Shown: positions 35,262 through 44,093 of the stretch, one piece after another | How the letters are laid out: the number at the start of each line of letters is the position of its first letter | Position numbering within the stretch: the stretch's first letter is position 1 | Assembly (NCBI GenBank): GCA_001548435.1 | Contig: AP017308.1 | Coordinates: 2,117,030 to 2,181,029 of the forward strand | DNA length: 64,000 nt | Direction: 5' to 3' | Source: Leptolyngbya sp. NIES-3755 | GTDB lineage: Bacteria; Cyanobacteriota; Cyanobacteriia; Leptolyngbyales; Leptolyngbyaceae | Notes under the pieces: generated by a model | Told to the model about the DNA's origin: nothing | What the model saw: the letters and a program-made list of their open reading frames with translations, nothing else | Databases searched by the model: none | Made by a program: the position numbers and the translations under genes

Positions 35262-37535
35262 TTAAACCGTTTCCACAACATCTGAGTTATAGTTCCGCCG
35301 CACGTATTCATGATACTTGTGTGCCAGATGTGTTCCAGGCTTGAGACAGTTCGCCACAATTCCTAAAACCGGACTACCAGACAGTTGCAAACCTCGCAGA
35401 GATTCAAGCAGCGCAGTTCGTCCAGTGTTTCCAAGTCCGACCACTAAAACACTCCCATCGGTTTGACCGGACAGAATCAAGCTATCGGAAAACCCTAAAA
35501 CTGGAGGAGCATCATAGATCACCAAATCATAATGTTCTTTCAGTTCTTCCATGAGTTTCTTCATCTTGGCAGAAGAGAGCAATCGACTCGCATCCATCTG
35601 AGGTTTTCCAGCCGTTAGCACAAAGAGATTTTGTTCCATTGGCGATTGTTGAACCAAGTGATGCACAGAAACATCCGAAGTGAGGTATTGACTCAATCCC
35701 TGCTCATTCGTTACTTTCGCGTAGGTATGCAACTTAGAGCGATACAAATCCGCATCGACAATCAGAACACGCTGCCCCATTGTTGCGGCTGCAAGTCCCA
35801 TATTTAGAGCAACCGTAGATTTTCCATCACTTGCGAGCGCAGAAGCAACCACGATCGATTGCAAGGAGTTCTGCAAGTTCGCCATCGACAGACTGAGATT
35901 CAAGGTGCGGAAGGCTTCGCGGAAAATTGCAGCATCTTCGCTTAAGTCGATCGAGAAGGTTTGCGCTGTTTGAGTTGAACCTTCTGAAGCAGCAGGTAGA
36001 TTCCGCAGGGATGCCATCGCAGGTAAGCTCAGTTCGCCCAAGTTTTTGTAGAACGGAATGACACTCAGCAGCGGGAATTTACTATCCTGCTTCAAGTCTT
36101 CGGCTGAGTAGAGCACATCATCAAGCTTGTCTACTAACAATCCAGCTAGGACACCGAGGAATACGCTACCGATAAAACCAAGAGCCGCACTTTGAGGAAT
36201 CGACGGAAACACAGGAGCGGGACGCTGAGCAGGAGAGGCGATAATTTGCCAGGGTTGAGTATTTTGAGCCGCTTCGATTTGTAGACTTTCGCGATTGGCA
36301 AGAAAGCGATCGAGACTATCATTGGCGACCTTCAATTCCCGCTGTAAATCGACATTCTGACGCACGAGAGAGGGAATGGTCGTTAAACTCGCTTGAAGTT
36401 GTTGAGCCGTTCCAAGTAACGATTGATTTCTCGCTTCTAGCGCTTTAATCTCATTGCTCACCGTTACCAGTTGGCGATTGAGTTCGATCAGCGTTCCGCT
36501 TAGATTCCCTTGTGCTTGTTGGGTTCCAGTCGTACTCAGGGTTCGTTTTGCTTCGAGTTGCATCTGAGCGAGTACGCCGTCTCGTCGCTTCATCAAAGCT
36601 TTTACGGGAGGTGCATCAGGAGTTAACCGTTCGGTATTAATGGAAATCTGAGTTTCTAGCTGTTGGAGTTGTTCGCGCAATGCCTGGAAGGTTTTCGACT
36701 CACTGAGAGCGGAAGATGCGATCGCGACTTCAGGACTACTTCCCACTTGCTTGCTAAGCGTCGCATAGAGCGCTTTGGATTCTGCTAATCGCGCTTGAGT
36801 TGCTTTCTGCTGAGCTTCAATGTCTCCACTCATCTTGATCAAATAGGCAGCCCGATCTTCAGGATTCACAATCTTATTGGATTCCCGAAACGATTCGAGT
36901 TGGCTCTGAATCTGATTCACTCGACGATACAGAGTTGGCAACTGTTTCTCGACGAATTTGATTCCTTGCTGCAAATTGCGGCTTCTCAGTTGCTCACCAT
37001 AGTTCAAATAAGTGTCAGCCAGCTTTTCCACCACAGACAAGCTCTGATTCGCATCATTATCTAAATAGCTAACTTCAATAATCTCAGTCTCTTTTAACCG
37101 ATTGATTGAAAGATTGCCGAGAAACTTGTCATACGTCAAAGACGGATATTCCTTTTGCAGCGACTTGAACGCAGGTTCTAGAATCTGTGAACTTCTCAGA
37201 ACTTGAGTCAGCGTAGTGTAGTTTGTTCCCGCCGCTTGCTCGTCTAGTGCAACTCCAAGCTGCTGTCCAGGATTAGATTTGCTCGGTTCAATCAACAATC
37301 GGAACACACTCATATAAACGGGTTTCCGAGTCGTTGACCATGCCATCGTTGCCGTAAACAAAATCAGGGCAACCGTGCTCACAAAGATTTTCCGCCGTCG
37401 CACTACGTCCCAAACTTTTTTAAGATCGAGTTCCGATCGACTTTCTGTGCCTTTAAAGCTAAGAAAATTCTGGGAATTTCTAGTCTCTTGACCTAGCTCA
37501 GATTGATACAATTTTGATAAGGGATTGATACTCAT
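35262..37535 (-). CDS. Wzc-like polysaccharide copolymerase with BY-kinase domain
   Basis: A 757-residue inner-membrane protein that controls chain length and export through tyrosine phosphorylation in related systems. Seen: Wzz domain with first membrane helix (about 50-70; VSTVALILFTATMAW), a long coiled-coil periplasmic part (about 170-430), second helix (SAALGFIGSVFLGVLAGLLV), then the CpsD/BY-kinase domain with ASDGKSTVALNMG (Walker A), VLIVDADLYRSK (A') and LVIYDAPPV (B). The tail carries three tyrosines (KYHEYVRRNY), fewer than many homologues. I start at ATG 37535; the longer frame begins at a GTG with no ribosome binding site. Heads the minus operon. Confidence 0.93.
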   Translation of the reverse strand: MSINPLSKLYQSELGQETRNSQNFLSFKGTESRSELDLKKVWDVVRRRKIFVSTVALILFTATMAWSTTRKPVYMSVFRLLIEPSKSNPGQQLGVALDEQAAGTNYTTLTQVLRSSQILEPAFKSLQKEYPSLTYDKFLGNLSINRLKETEIIEVSYLDNDANQSLSVVEKLADTYLNYGEQLRSRNLQQGIKFVEKQLPTLYRRVNQIQSQLESFRESNKIVNPEDRAAYLIKMSGDIEAQQKATQARLAESKALYATLSKQVGSSPEVAIASSALSESKTFQALREQLQQLETQISINTERLTPDAPPVKALMKRRDGVLAQMQLEAKRTLSTTGTQQAQGNLSGTLIELNRQLVTVSNEIKALEARNQSLLGTAQQLQASLTTIPSLVRQNVDLQRELKVANDSLDRFLANRESLQIEAAQNTQPWQIIASPAQRPAPVFPSIPQSAALGFIGSVFLGVLAGLLVDKLDDVLYSAEDLKQDSKFPLLSVIPFYKNLGELSLPAMASLRNLPAASEGSTQTAQTFSIDLSEDAAIFREAFRTLNLSLSMANLQNSLQSIVVASALASDGKSTVALNMGLAAATMGQRVLIVDADLYRSKLHTYAKVTNEQGLSQYLTSDVSVHHLVQQSPMEQNLFVLTAGKPQMDASRLLSSAKMKKLMEELKEHYDLVIYDAPPVLGFSDSLILSGQTDGSVLVVGLGNTGRTALLESLRGLQLSGSPVLGIVANCLKPGTHLAHKYHEYVRRNYNSDVVETV

Positions 37536-37761
37536 GCAACTTAAAGGGTAATCCGTAGTGCCACTCGCGCAAATTTGCTGAAACACCACAACTTGATGGA
37601 GTTGCGCTCAGTATTTCATGCTCTTTATATTCGAGAGTCCGTGAGAGTACTGAACCTAGTCTCTCGGCAAATACTGAGATTCTAGGGAATTCACAGAGTG
37701 TGATTTTGAGAGAATCGCCTACCTTAAATCTGCCTGCCCGTAGAGTTTAGTTCCCTTGTTT

Positions 37762-38886
37762 ATGAAAGCTTTCAAACGTTTTGCATTTCGGTTGGGTCTT
37801 GCTCTCAGCATGACGGCTACTCAATCTTTAGCGGTGTTGGCACAGTCTCCAATGCTTCCTTCTCGTGCTCTACCTGTATTAGAGCCGCAACCGCCCGAAC
37901 CGGACAATGCACCGGTTGATAGTCGCTACAAGCTCGGTGCTGGAGATTTAGTCCGGCTAGATATGTTTGATGTTCCTGAGTTGACGTTTGAGCCGCGATA
38001 TACCGTGCTACTCGATGGAACGCTGAATTTACCTTGGATTGGTGGCATTTCAGTGCAAGGATTGACGCTGGCTCAAGCTTCTGAACAACTGAAAGAGCGC
38101 TATAAAAAGTATGTGCAAAATCCGGTAATTACAGTGAGCTTGATTGCACCGCGCCCGTTGAAGGTTGGGATTATCGGAGCGGTGAATCGTCCAGGGTCTT
38201 ACATTGTCAATACGATCGGGAGCGAGATCACACAATCGAGTCTGAGTCAGCGGAGTACCGCAGAAAGTGGGAGTCAATGGCCCACCGTCTCTAAAGCGAT
38301 TCAAACAGCGGGTGGAATTGCACAGTTAGCAAACATTCGTGAAATCGAGGTGCGCCGTCCTCAAACCGATGGCACAACTGAGAAAATCAAAGTGGATTTG
38401 TGGAAGTATTTGCAAGCAGGTGAACTATCGCAGGATATTCCGCTGCAAGACGGCGATACGATTTTTGTTCCGGCTGCAACCGCGATCGATCCAACTCAAG
38501 CGAATCAAGTGGCTCTGAGCAATTTCTCTCCTGAGCAGATTCAGGTCAATGTCGTCGGTGAAGTGACTCGACCGGGTGGCGTTGCTGTTCGTCCAAATTC
38601 CACTTTAATGCAGGCTGTTCTGGCAGCGGGCGGAATCACACCCGGACGAGGAAATCGCGCCAAGGTAGAACTGGTTCGATTGTTACCAGATGGAAAGGTC
38701 GATCGACGAGAGTTCAAATTCGATGTGACACGCGGACTCGATGAAAACTCCAATCCTGCGATTCACCAGAATGATGTGATTATCGTCAATCGGAGCAGTA
38801 CTGCAAAAGTTTCTGATCTCTTGGGATCGATCGTCAGTCCAATTACAGGAGCCTTTGGATTGTTGCGCTTGTTGATTGGGAACTAA
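37762..38886 (+). CDS. Wza-like outer-membrane polysaccharide export protein
   Basis: A 374-residue OPX protein for secretion of polysaccharide across the outer membrane. Seen: signal peptide (about 1-27, ending VLAQ), a Poly_export domain starting YKLGAGDLVRLDMFDVPEL, and two SLBB domains (about 130 onward: KVGIIGAVNRPGSY and VNVVGEVTRPGGVAV). There is no lipobox cysteine, so unlike E. coli Wza it is not a lipoprotein. The start is ATG 37762, two codons inside a TTG-initiated frame. Divergent from the Wzc-like gene, its usual partner. Confidence 0.93.
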   Translation: MKAFKRFAFRLGLALSMTATQSLAVLAQSPMLPSRALPVLEPQPPEPDNAPVDSRYKLGAGDLVRLDMFDVPELTFEPRYTVLLDGTLNLPWIGGISVQGLTLAQASEQLKERYKKYVQNPVITVSLIAPRPLKVGIIGAVNRPGSYIVNTIGSEITQSSLSQRSTAESGSQWPTVSKAIQTAGGIAQLANIREIEVRRPQTDGTTEKIKVDLWKYLQAGELSQDIPLQDGDTIFVPAATAIDPTQANQVALSNFSPEQIQVNVVGEVTRPGGVAVRPNSTLMQAVLAAGGITPGRGNRAKVELVRLLPDGKVDRREFKFDVTRGLDENSNPAIHQNDVIIVNRSSTAKVSDLLGSIVSPITGAFGLLRLLIGN

Positions 38887-39190
38887 TCCTAGATTCAGTT
38901 AAGGCAGAACTCCGGTTTAATGCGATCGGAGTTTTTTTATTGTTCATGTTCGAGCCACACACTGACATAACTATCTAAAATTACGCACACCGCTTCAGCA
39001 AACGATCCTAATACCCGCACATCCACGTAGCTCCCAAAAAAATAGTTCTCAGTACAATCCAAACATCAGCATTCAACCGCTCTCAAGCTGCAATGTTCCC
39101 ACAGTAGTTTTTGCTGTGTCTGTCCTGTCGCTCTTTCCTGTTTCCACAACCTGACCGCCTGTGAACACGTTGTGATACCGTTCTTTCACC
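38887..39190. other. Gap between Wza-like and GT4 genes
   Basis: It holds the Wza-like terminator (38908-38938). Beyond it, the minus strand from 39062 to 38937 is an open frame of 41 codons from a TTG (residues FFGSYVDVRVLGSFAEAV and SVWLEHEQ), protein-like but without a ribosome binding site; it could be a gene remnant. The remaining DNA up to 39190 presumably carries the promoter of the downstream glycosyltransferase pair. Confidence 0.4.
38908..38938 (+). terminator. Rho-independent terminator of the Wza-like gene
   Basis: Stem AACTCCG (38908-38914) / CGGAGTT (38927-38933) with a 12-base loop, followed by a run of T residues to 38938, 22 bases after the stop. Confidence 0.88.
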
Positions 39191-40441
39191 ATGTCGTATA
39201 CTCAAACCTCAGATCGTCTTGTCTCTTCCAGCCTTCGTAGAGCTACAACACGAGATCCCAATGCTCCACTGCGAATCTGTCATTTATCCAAGTACTATCC
39301 TCCGCAACCTGGAGGAATCGAAACACACGTCAGAGCATTAGCAACTTCGCAAGCGGAACTGGGTGCAGCAGTAGATGTCATCTGTGTGAATGCGTCTGAT
39401 GAAGAAGGCAAAGAAGCCAAGCGAACGGTAACGGTTGAAGAACTCGATCGTAATGTGCGGGTGATTCGATTAGGACGGATGGGAACGGTTGCCCGATTTG
39501 ATATTTTTACTGCATTTTCTGAGTACTTCGGAGTAAAAGGATTGAGTTATGACATTGCTCATCTCCATGCTCCCAATCCTGCAATGGCGCTTCACTGGGC
39601 ATTATCAAGTTCTAATATTCCATTAGTGGTGACGCATCATAGCGACATCGTCAAGCAAAAAGTTCTCAAGCAGTTTGTAAGTCCATTGTTGCATCATCTC
39701 TATCGCCACGCTGCAAAAATTCTCATTGCTAGTCCAACCTATTTAGCAGGATCAGATTTCCTTCGCCCTTATCGTTCTCAGGCACAAGTCCTACCCTTTG
39801 GAATTGATCTCTCGCTCTATCGGCAACCGAGTGCAACCGCGATCGCTTACGAAAAACGTCTAAGATTTATGCACCCCGGTCCAATCTGGCTGTCTGTTGG
39901 ACGCTTAGTTTATTATAAAGCTCTCCACGTGGCGATTTCAGCCCTTAGAACTGTTCCAGGAACATTGATCATTGTCGGGAAAGGAGAGCTTGCAGATTCA
40001 CTCAGGCAACATGCGATCGACATCGGAGTCAGCGATCGTGTCGTGTTCAAATGGCAAGTCAGCCAGGATGAACTCATCGGAGCTTATCGAGCCGCAACTG
40101 CCCTTTGGTTTCCTTCAAATGCTCGGAGCGAAGCTTTTGGACTCGTGCAAGTGGAAGCAATGGCAAGTGGTTGTCCTGTGATTAATGCTGCAATTCCGAA
40201 TAGTGGAGTGACTTGGGTGAGCCGAGATGGAATTGAAGGATTTACAGTTCCAATCAATGATCCGTGGGCATTATCAGATGCCGCAAATCGATTGTTACGG
40301 GAGCCGCATCTTCGAGGAAAATTCTCGATCGCATCTCAAGCTCGATCTTTACAGTTTGATCAAATGTTGATGGCTCAGGAAAGCTTACGGATCTATGAGC
40401 AAGTCATTTATCAAAATAATGTGCAACCTGTTTTAGTGTAG
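39191..40441 (+). CDS. GT4 family glycosyltransferase
   Basis: A 416-residue GT-B enzyme with a polar extension of about 25 residues before the domain. Seen: RICHLSKYYPPQPGGIETHVRALA, the acceptor-side VVTHHSDIVKQK, WLSVGRLVYYKALHVAISAL and the EX7E motif in ARSEAFGLVQVEAMASGCPVIN. The HHSDIV-K pattern is frequent in mannosyltransferase-like GT4 enzymes, but this does not fix the donor. It forms a pair with the GT4 gene 8 bp downstream. Confidence 0.92.
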   Translation: MSYTQTSDRLVSSSLRRATTRDPNAPLRICHLSKYYPPQPGGIETHVRALATSQAELGAAVDVICVNASDEEGKEAKRTVTVEELDRNVRVIRLGRMGTVARFDIFTAFSEYFGVKGLSYDIAHLHAPNPAMALHWALSSSNIPLVVTHHSDIVKQKVLKQFVSPLLHHLYRHAAKILIASPTYLAGSDFLRPYRSQAQVLPFGIDLSLYRQPSATAIAYEKRLRFMHPGPIWLSVGRLVYYKALHVAISALRTVPGTLIIVGKGELADSLRQHAIDIGVSDRVVFKWQVSQDELIGAYRAATALWFPSNARSEAFGLVQVEAMASGCPVINAAIPNSGVTWVSRDGIEGFTVPINDPWALSDAANRLLREPHLRGKFSIASQARSLQFDQMLMAQESLRIYEQVIYQNNVQPVLV

Positions 40442-40449
40442 GAGCCGCA

Positions 40450-41583
40450 ATGAGAGTTCTGCATCTGTATGCTGGAAATTTGTTCGGGGGAATTGAAACT
40501 TATTTGATGACTCTGGCAAAGACTCCTGTGCCACAGATTCAACATGAATTCGCACTCTGTTTTCAAGGTCGATTAGCTTCAGAACTGCAACAAGCAGGCG
40601 CGATCGTACATTCACTCGGAGCAGTAAAGCTTCGGAATCCGTGGTCAGTGTGGAAAGCGCGATCGCATCTCAAAGCACTCCTACAGAAGAGGTCATTCGA
40701 TCTCGTGATTGCTCATGCCTGTTGGGTGCAGGCGATTTTCGGAGCAGTCGTGAAAGCTCAAAATCTTCCATTGGTATTCTATGCTCATAACATTGTTTCA
40801 GGGCAGGGATGGTTAGAGAGGCTGGCAAGAAGAACTGTACCTGATTTGGTGTTAGCTAACAGTCGGTATACGGCGACAACACTAAAGCATCTTTATCCAA
40901 ACACTCGGAACCGTACCGTCTATTTTCCAGTGTTGAGTTCGGCGTGTTCGGATCAACGATTCATTCGTCAGAAAATACGATCGCAGTTTCAAACGCCTCC
41001 GGATCGAATGGTGATGATTCAAGTTAGCCGTTTAGAAGAATGCAAAGGACATCGATCGTTATTCTCTGCATTAAGTGAACTAAAGGCAGTTCCGAACTGG
41101 GAGGTCTGGATTGCTGGTGGAGCGCAGCGTTTTCAAGAACAGGTTTATTTGACTTCAATTCAGCAACAAGTCGAGGAATTAGGACTCATCGATCGCGTTA
41201 AATTTCTAGGAGAGCGAACCGATGTGCCACAACTTTTAGCAGCGGCAGATCTCTACTGTCAGCCAAATTGCAGTGCAGAATCATTTGGAATTTCGTTAGT
41301 TGAAGCATTGTACGCAGGATTGCCGATCGTAACCACTGCGATCGGGGCTGCACCAGAAATTGTTAATCACGCTTGTGGCTATTTGGTAGCTGCTGGAGAT
41401 CATTCTGCGATTGCACAAGCTCTAGAGCGATTGATTACGGATGCAAGAGAACGCGATCGACTTTCGCAAGCATGTCTCGATCGAGCGATCAAACTCTGTG
41501 ATCCGGTGCAACAACTCACTAAGCTCCATGAAATTCTCAATCAGGAACTCTTTGAAAAATCTTCAAAGCTCTCAACTTGCTAA
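40450..41583 (+). CDS. GT4 family glycosyltransferase
   Basis: A 377-residue GT-B enzyme. Seen: MRVLHLYAGNLFGGIETYLMTLA at the start, VFYAHNIVSGQGWLERLARR, MVMIQVSRLEECKGHRSLFSAL and the EX7E motif in SAESFGISLVEALYAGLPIVTT. It has GGAG immediately upstream. Last glycosyltransferase of the locus, followed after 42 bp by the anchored surface protein gene. Confidence 0.92.
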   Translation: MRVLHLYAGNLFGGIETYLMTLAKTPVPQIQHEFALCFQGRLASELQQAGAIVHSLGAVKLRNPWSVWKARSHLKALLQKRSFDLVIAHACWVQAIFGAVVKAQNLPLVFYAHNIVSGQGWLERLARRTVPDLVLANSRYTATTLKHLYPNTRNRTVYFPVLSSACSDQRFIRQKIRSQFQTPPDRMVMIQVSRLEECKGHRSLFSALSELKAVPNWEVWIAGGAQRFQEQVYLTSIQQQVEELGLIDRVKFLGERTDVPQLLAAADLYCQPNCSAESFGISLVEALYAGLPIVTTAIGAAPEIVNHACGYLVAAGDHSAIAQALERLITDARERDRLSQACLDRAIKLCDPVQQLTKLHEILNQELFEKSSKLSTC

Positions 41584-41625
41584 AAGATTGGGAAAACTAC
41601 GATCGACCTCTATGCCCCCGAAATC

Positions 41626-42468
41626 ATGAAACATTTACTAACTGCGACTCTAACAAGCACTTTTCTACTGGTCGGTTCTGCGAGTGCTTCCGCTCTAGTC
41701 CTCTACGATGGCACATTAAATTCGACTCCCGATGCTCAAAGCTGGGGAAGACCTAGCCCTTCTGGTTCCCAAAGTTTAAACGGCGGTGGAACACTGCTCA
41801 ACACTACCGCAGACTTCAGTATTCGAGATGGTTACAGTCGAACCGATACCAGTCTGAATCGATCGACAGGCTTCAACATTCGATTCGATCTGCAACTTCT
41901 CAATGAATTTCGGAATAGTTCTGCTTCAAACAACACTGGAACAGACAGCATCGACGATCGAGCAGGTTTAAGTATCATTGTTCTCAGTTCTGATACCAGA
42001 GGAATTGAGCTTGGATTCTGGACAAATCGCATTTGGGCACAAGAGGACGGAGTGGTGAAAGCTGATCCGGTTACTCGATCGAGTCCACCCACAAGTCCAA
42101 CAGGAACTCGGTTCTCTCAAGCAGAGGGAGCTACGTTTGATACGCAGTCAAGTCTGAATCAGTATGATTTGACTATTTTGGGCAATACTTATGCTCTTTA
42201 CGCAAATGGTAACTATAGTTTGCCTCTACTGACAGGACGGTTGCGGGATTATAGCCCAGAATTTGCTGCTTTTGGAGTAGCAGGTGTTCCATACGTAACT
42301 CCTAATCTCGTCTTTATCGGTGACAATACCACGTCTGCAAGCGGAAGTTTTCAACTCAATCAGGTCGCGTATTCATCAACACCCATTCCTTTTGCGTTTA
42401 ATCCGTTGTTTGGATTTGGGGTGTTTGGATTGTCTCGATTGCGGAAAGCGATCGCCAAGAAGAAGTAA
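41626..42468 (+). CDS. Secreted protein with PEP/PFE-CTERM-like sorting tail
   Basis: A 280-residue exported protein. Seen: Sec signal peptide (about 1-23; LTSTFLLVGSASASA), a Ser/Thr/Asn-rich beta-type body (about 25-245) with DRAGLSIIVLSSDTRGIELGFWT, and a C-terminal tripartite tail: the PIPFAFNP motif, a glycine/phenylalanine hydrophobic helix (LFGFGVFGL), then basic SRLRKAIAKKK. Such tails are recognised by exosortase/cyanoexosortase systems, which go with exopolysaccharide production. No exosortase gene lies in the window. The body domain is not assigned. Confidence 0.8.
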   Translation: MKHLLTATLTSTFLLVGSASASALVLYDGTLNSTPDAQSWGRPSPSGSQSLNGGGTLLNTTADFSIRDGYSRTDTSLNRSTGFNIRFDLQLLNEFRNSSASNNTGTDSIDDRAGLSIIVLSSDTRGIELGFWTNRIWAQEDGVVKADPVTRSSPPTSPTGTRFSQAEGATFDTQSSLNQYDLTILGNTYALYANGNYSLPLLTGRLRDYSPEFAAFGVAGVPYVTPNLVFIGDNTTSASGSFQLNQVAYSSTPIPFAFNPLFGFGVFGLSRLRKAIAKKK

Positions 42469-42476
42469 CAGCAAAA

Positions 42477-42498
42477 GAGGCGCAATCTCTCGCGCCTC
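42477..42498 (-). terminator. Hairpin between convergent genes
   Basis: Stem GAGGCGC (42477-42483) / GCGCCTC (42492-42498), 8-base loop. On the minus strand it is followed by TTTT, so it ends the YkvA transcript; it may also stop transcription from the surface-protein gene. Confidence 0.75.
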
Positions 42499-42524
42499 CC
42501 ATACTTATTTAATTTAATCAAAAA

Positions 42525-42836
42525 CTATCGAACTGTCGTCGCTTCAACCTCGACCGCATCCTCAGCAGGCTTACCATCCACGGTCGCAGTCGTCGTATCC
42601 TTCTGTGCTTTCAAGCGATCCATCAGCATCGAAGACACTTCAGCCACCAAAAGACCCAAAATCACCGTATCATCAATCTGTCCGATCAGCGGGATCATAT
42701 CCGGTAAAAGGTCGATCGGGCTAAACAGATAGAGAAACGTTCCAGCAATGATCAGCCAACGGTATTTGGAATTGCGAACGAGATTGCGATACCAGTCGTA
42801 AAATGGGAGCTTCATAGGTTTATTTCCTTCACTCAT
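42525..42836 (-). CDS. YkvA family (DUF1232) membrane protein
   Basis: A 103-residue protein with the DUF1232 core: YDWYRNLVRNSKYRWLIIAGTFLYLFSPIDLLPDMIPLIGQIDDTVILGLLV read in segments, including the signature SPIDLLPD and one to two membrane helices (about 27-80). The C-terminal tail is polar. DUF1232 proteins are widespread; function unknown. It starts only six bases from the ATG of the divergent transporter frame, which casts doubt on that gene's N-terminus rather than this one. Confidence 0.9.
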   Translation of the reverse strand: MSEGNKPMKLPFYDWYRNLVRNSKYRWLIIAGTFLYLFSPIDLLPDMIPLIGQIDDTVILGLLVAEVSSMLMDRLKAQKDTTTATVDGKPAEDAVEVEATTVR

Positions 42837-42842
42837 GCTCTT

Positions 42843-44093
42843 ATGATGTCAGATCCTAAAGGCACTGTCTTGGGGGGAAAACTGTCTGAAGAAGGGGGAG
42901 AAACCGTCATTCGGGTAGAATATATTGTTATCACGATCGCATATTTCGGTCTAGCACTCGGCTACCTTCCAGGGTTGCGAATGACTCGCGCCTCGATCGC
43001 GCTGGTGAGTGCAGGGTTGCTCATTGCACTTAAAGTTCTAACCCTACAACAAGCTTGGGATGCAATCGATAGTCAAACGATCGTCTTTTTGCTTAGCTCA
43101 ATGATTGTGAATGCGAGTCTAGCTCAAGCAGGATTTTTCCAAATCGCGATCGCTAGATTACTCAGTCTGACTCGCAGTCCATTCGGTTTAATGGTGATGT
43201 TAACTGTCGGGAGTGGGATTCTTTCGGCAGTGGTTTTGAATGATACGATCGCGCTGATTTTCACACCGCTAATTTTGGATTTGACAAGTACTTTAGGGTT
43301 GAATCCAATTCCGTATCTATTAGCAATGGCAGGTGCAACGAATCTGGGATCAGTGGCAACTTTAAGTGGCAATCCGCAGAATATCTTGATTGGATCATTC
43401 TCGAAGATTAGTTATTTGGATTTTGCCCGATCGCTACTCCCGATCGCAATTGCAGGTCTAATCATTCAAATTGGATTAATTTGGCTGTTGTACCCAGAAG
43501 TACGATCAACCACTCCATTAGAAGCTTTCTCGCTTCCGAAACCCCGAATCTACAAGCCCTTATTGATCAAAACAGTTGTAATCACCGCAGCATTATTTAT
43601 TGCCTTTATTTTGGGATTTCCTCTAGCAGAATCAGCATTGTTCGCAGCAAGTTTACTATTAATCTCTCGACGAATTAAGCCCGATCGATTACTCCAACCG
43701 ATCGATTGGAACTTGTTAATGATGTTCTCAGGCTTATTTATTCTCACTAAAGCAACTCAGCAATTGAACTTAACTGCACCTTTGACAAATGCGATCGACA
43801 CTCCGGAGAAACTAATTGGGATTACTGCAATTCTGTCTAACTTAGTCTCGAATGTGCCCGCCGTCTTACTGATTCATCCATTGATTCAACAGTCTGATAC
43901 TCAATCTTGGCTAAGACTTGCGGCATCTTCGACACTAGCAGGCAATCTCACATTTTTTGGATCAGTGGCAAATTTAATTATGATTGAAGCAGCGAACCGC
44001 CTTGGCTATCGGCTTTCTTTCTTTGAACATCTCCGCTTCGGGGTTCCACTCACCCTCATCACATTGCTTTTAACTTACCTTTGGATTCGCTGA
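42843..44093 (+). CDS. SLC13/ArsB-type anion transporter
   Basis: A 416-residue polytopic transporter with about ten to eleven helices. Seen: the duplicated family motifs ATNLGSVATLSGNPQNILIG (about 167-186) and SNVPAVLLIHP with AGNLTFFGSVANLIM later, typical of the ion-transporter superfamily (SLC13, CitM, ArsB, NhaD). Likely substrate: an anion or dicarboxylate, undecided. The first 25 residues are polar and poorly family-like; with the divergent gene six bases away, the true start may be further in. No good ATG/GTG is available; a GGGGGAG sits eight bases before an ATT at about 42909. Confidence 0.85.
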   Translation: MMSDPKGTVLGGKLSEEGGETVIRVEYIVITIAYFGLALGYLPGLRMTRASIALVSAGLLIALKVLTLQQAWDAIDSQTIVFLLSSMIVNASLAQAGFFQIAIARLLSLTRSPFGLMVMLTVGSGILSAVVLNDTIALIFTPLILDLTSTLGLNPIPYLLAMAGATNLGSVATLSGNPQNILIGSFSKISYLDFARSLLPIAIAGLIIQIGLIWLLYPEVRSTTPLEAFSLPKPRIYKPLLIKTVVITAALFIAFILGFPLAESALFAASLLLISRRIKPDRLLQPIDWNLLMMFSGLFILTKATQQLNLTAPLTNAIDTPEKLIGITAILSNLVSNVPAVLLIHPLIQQSDTQSWLRLAASSTLAGNLTFFGSVANLIMIEAANRLGYRLSFFEHLRFGVPLTLITLLLTYLWIR

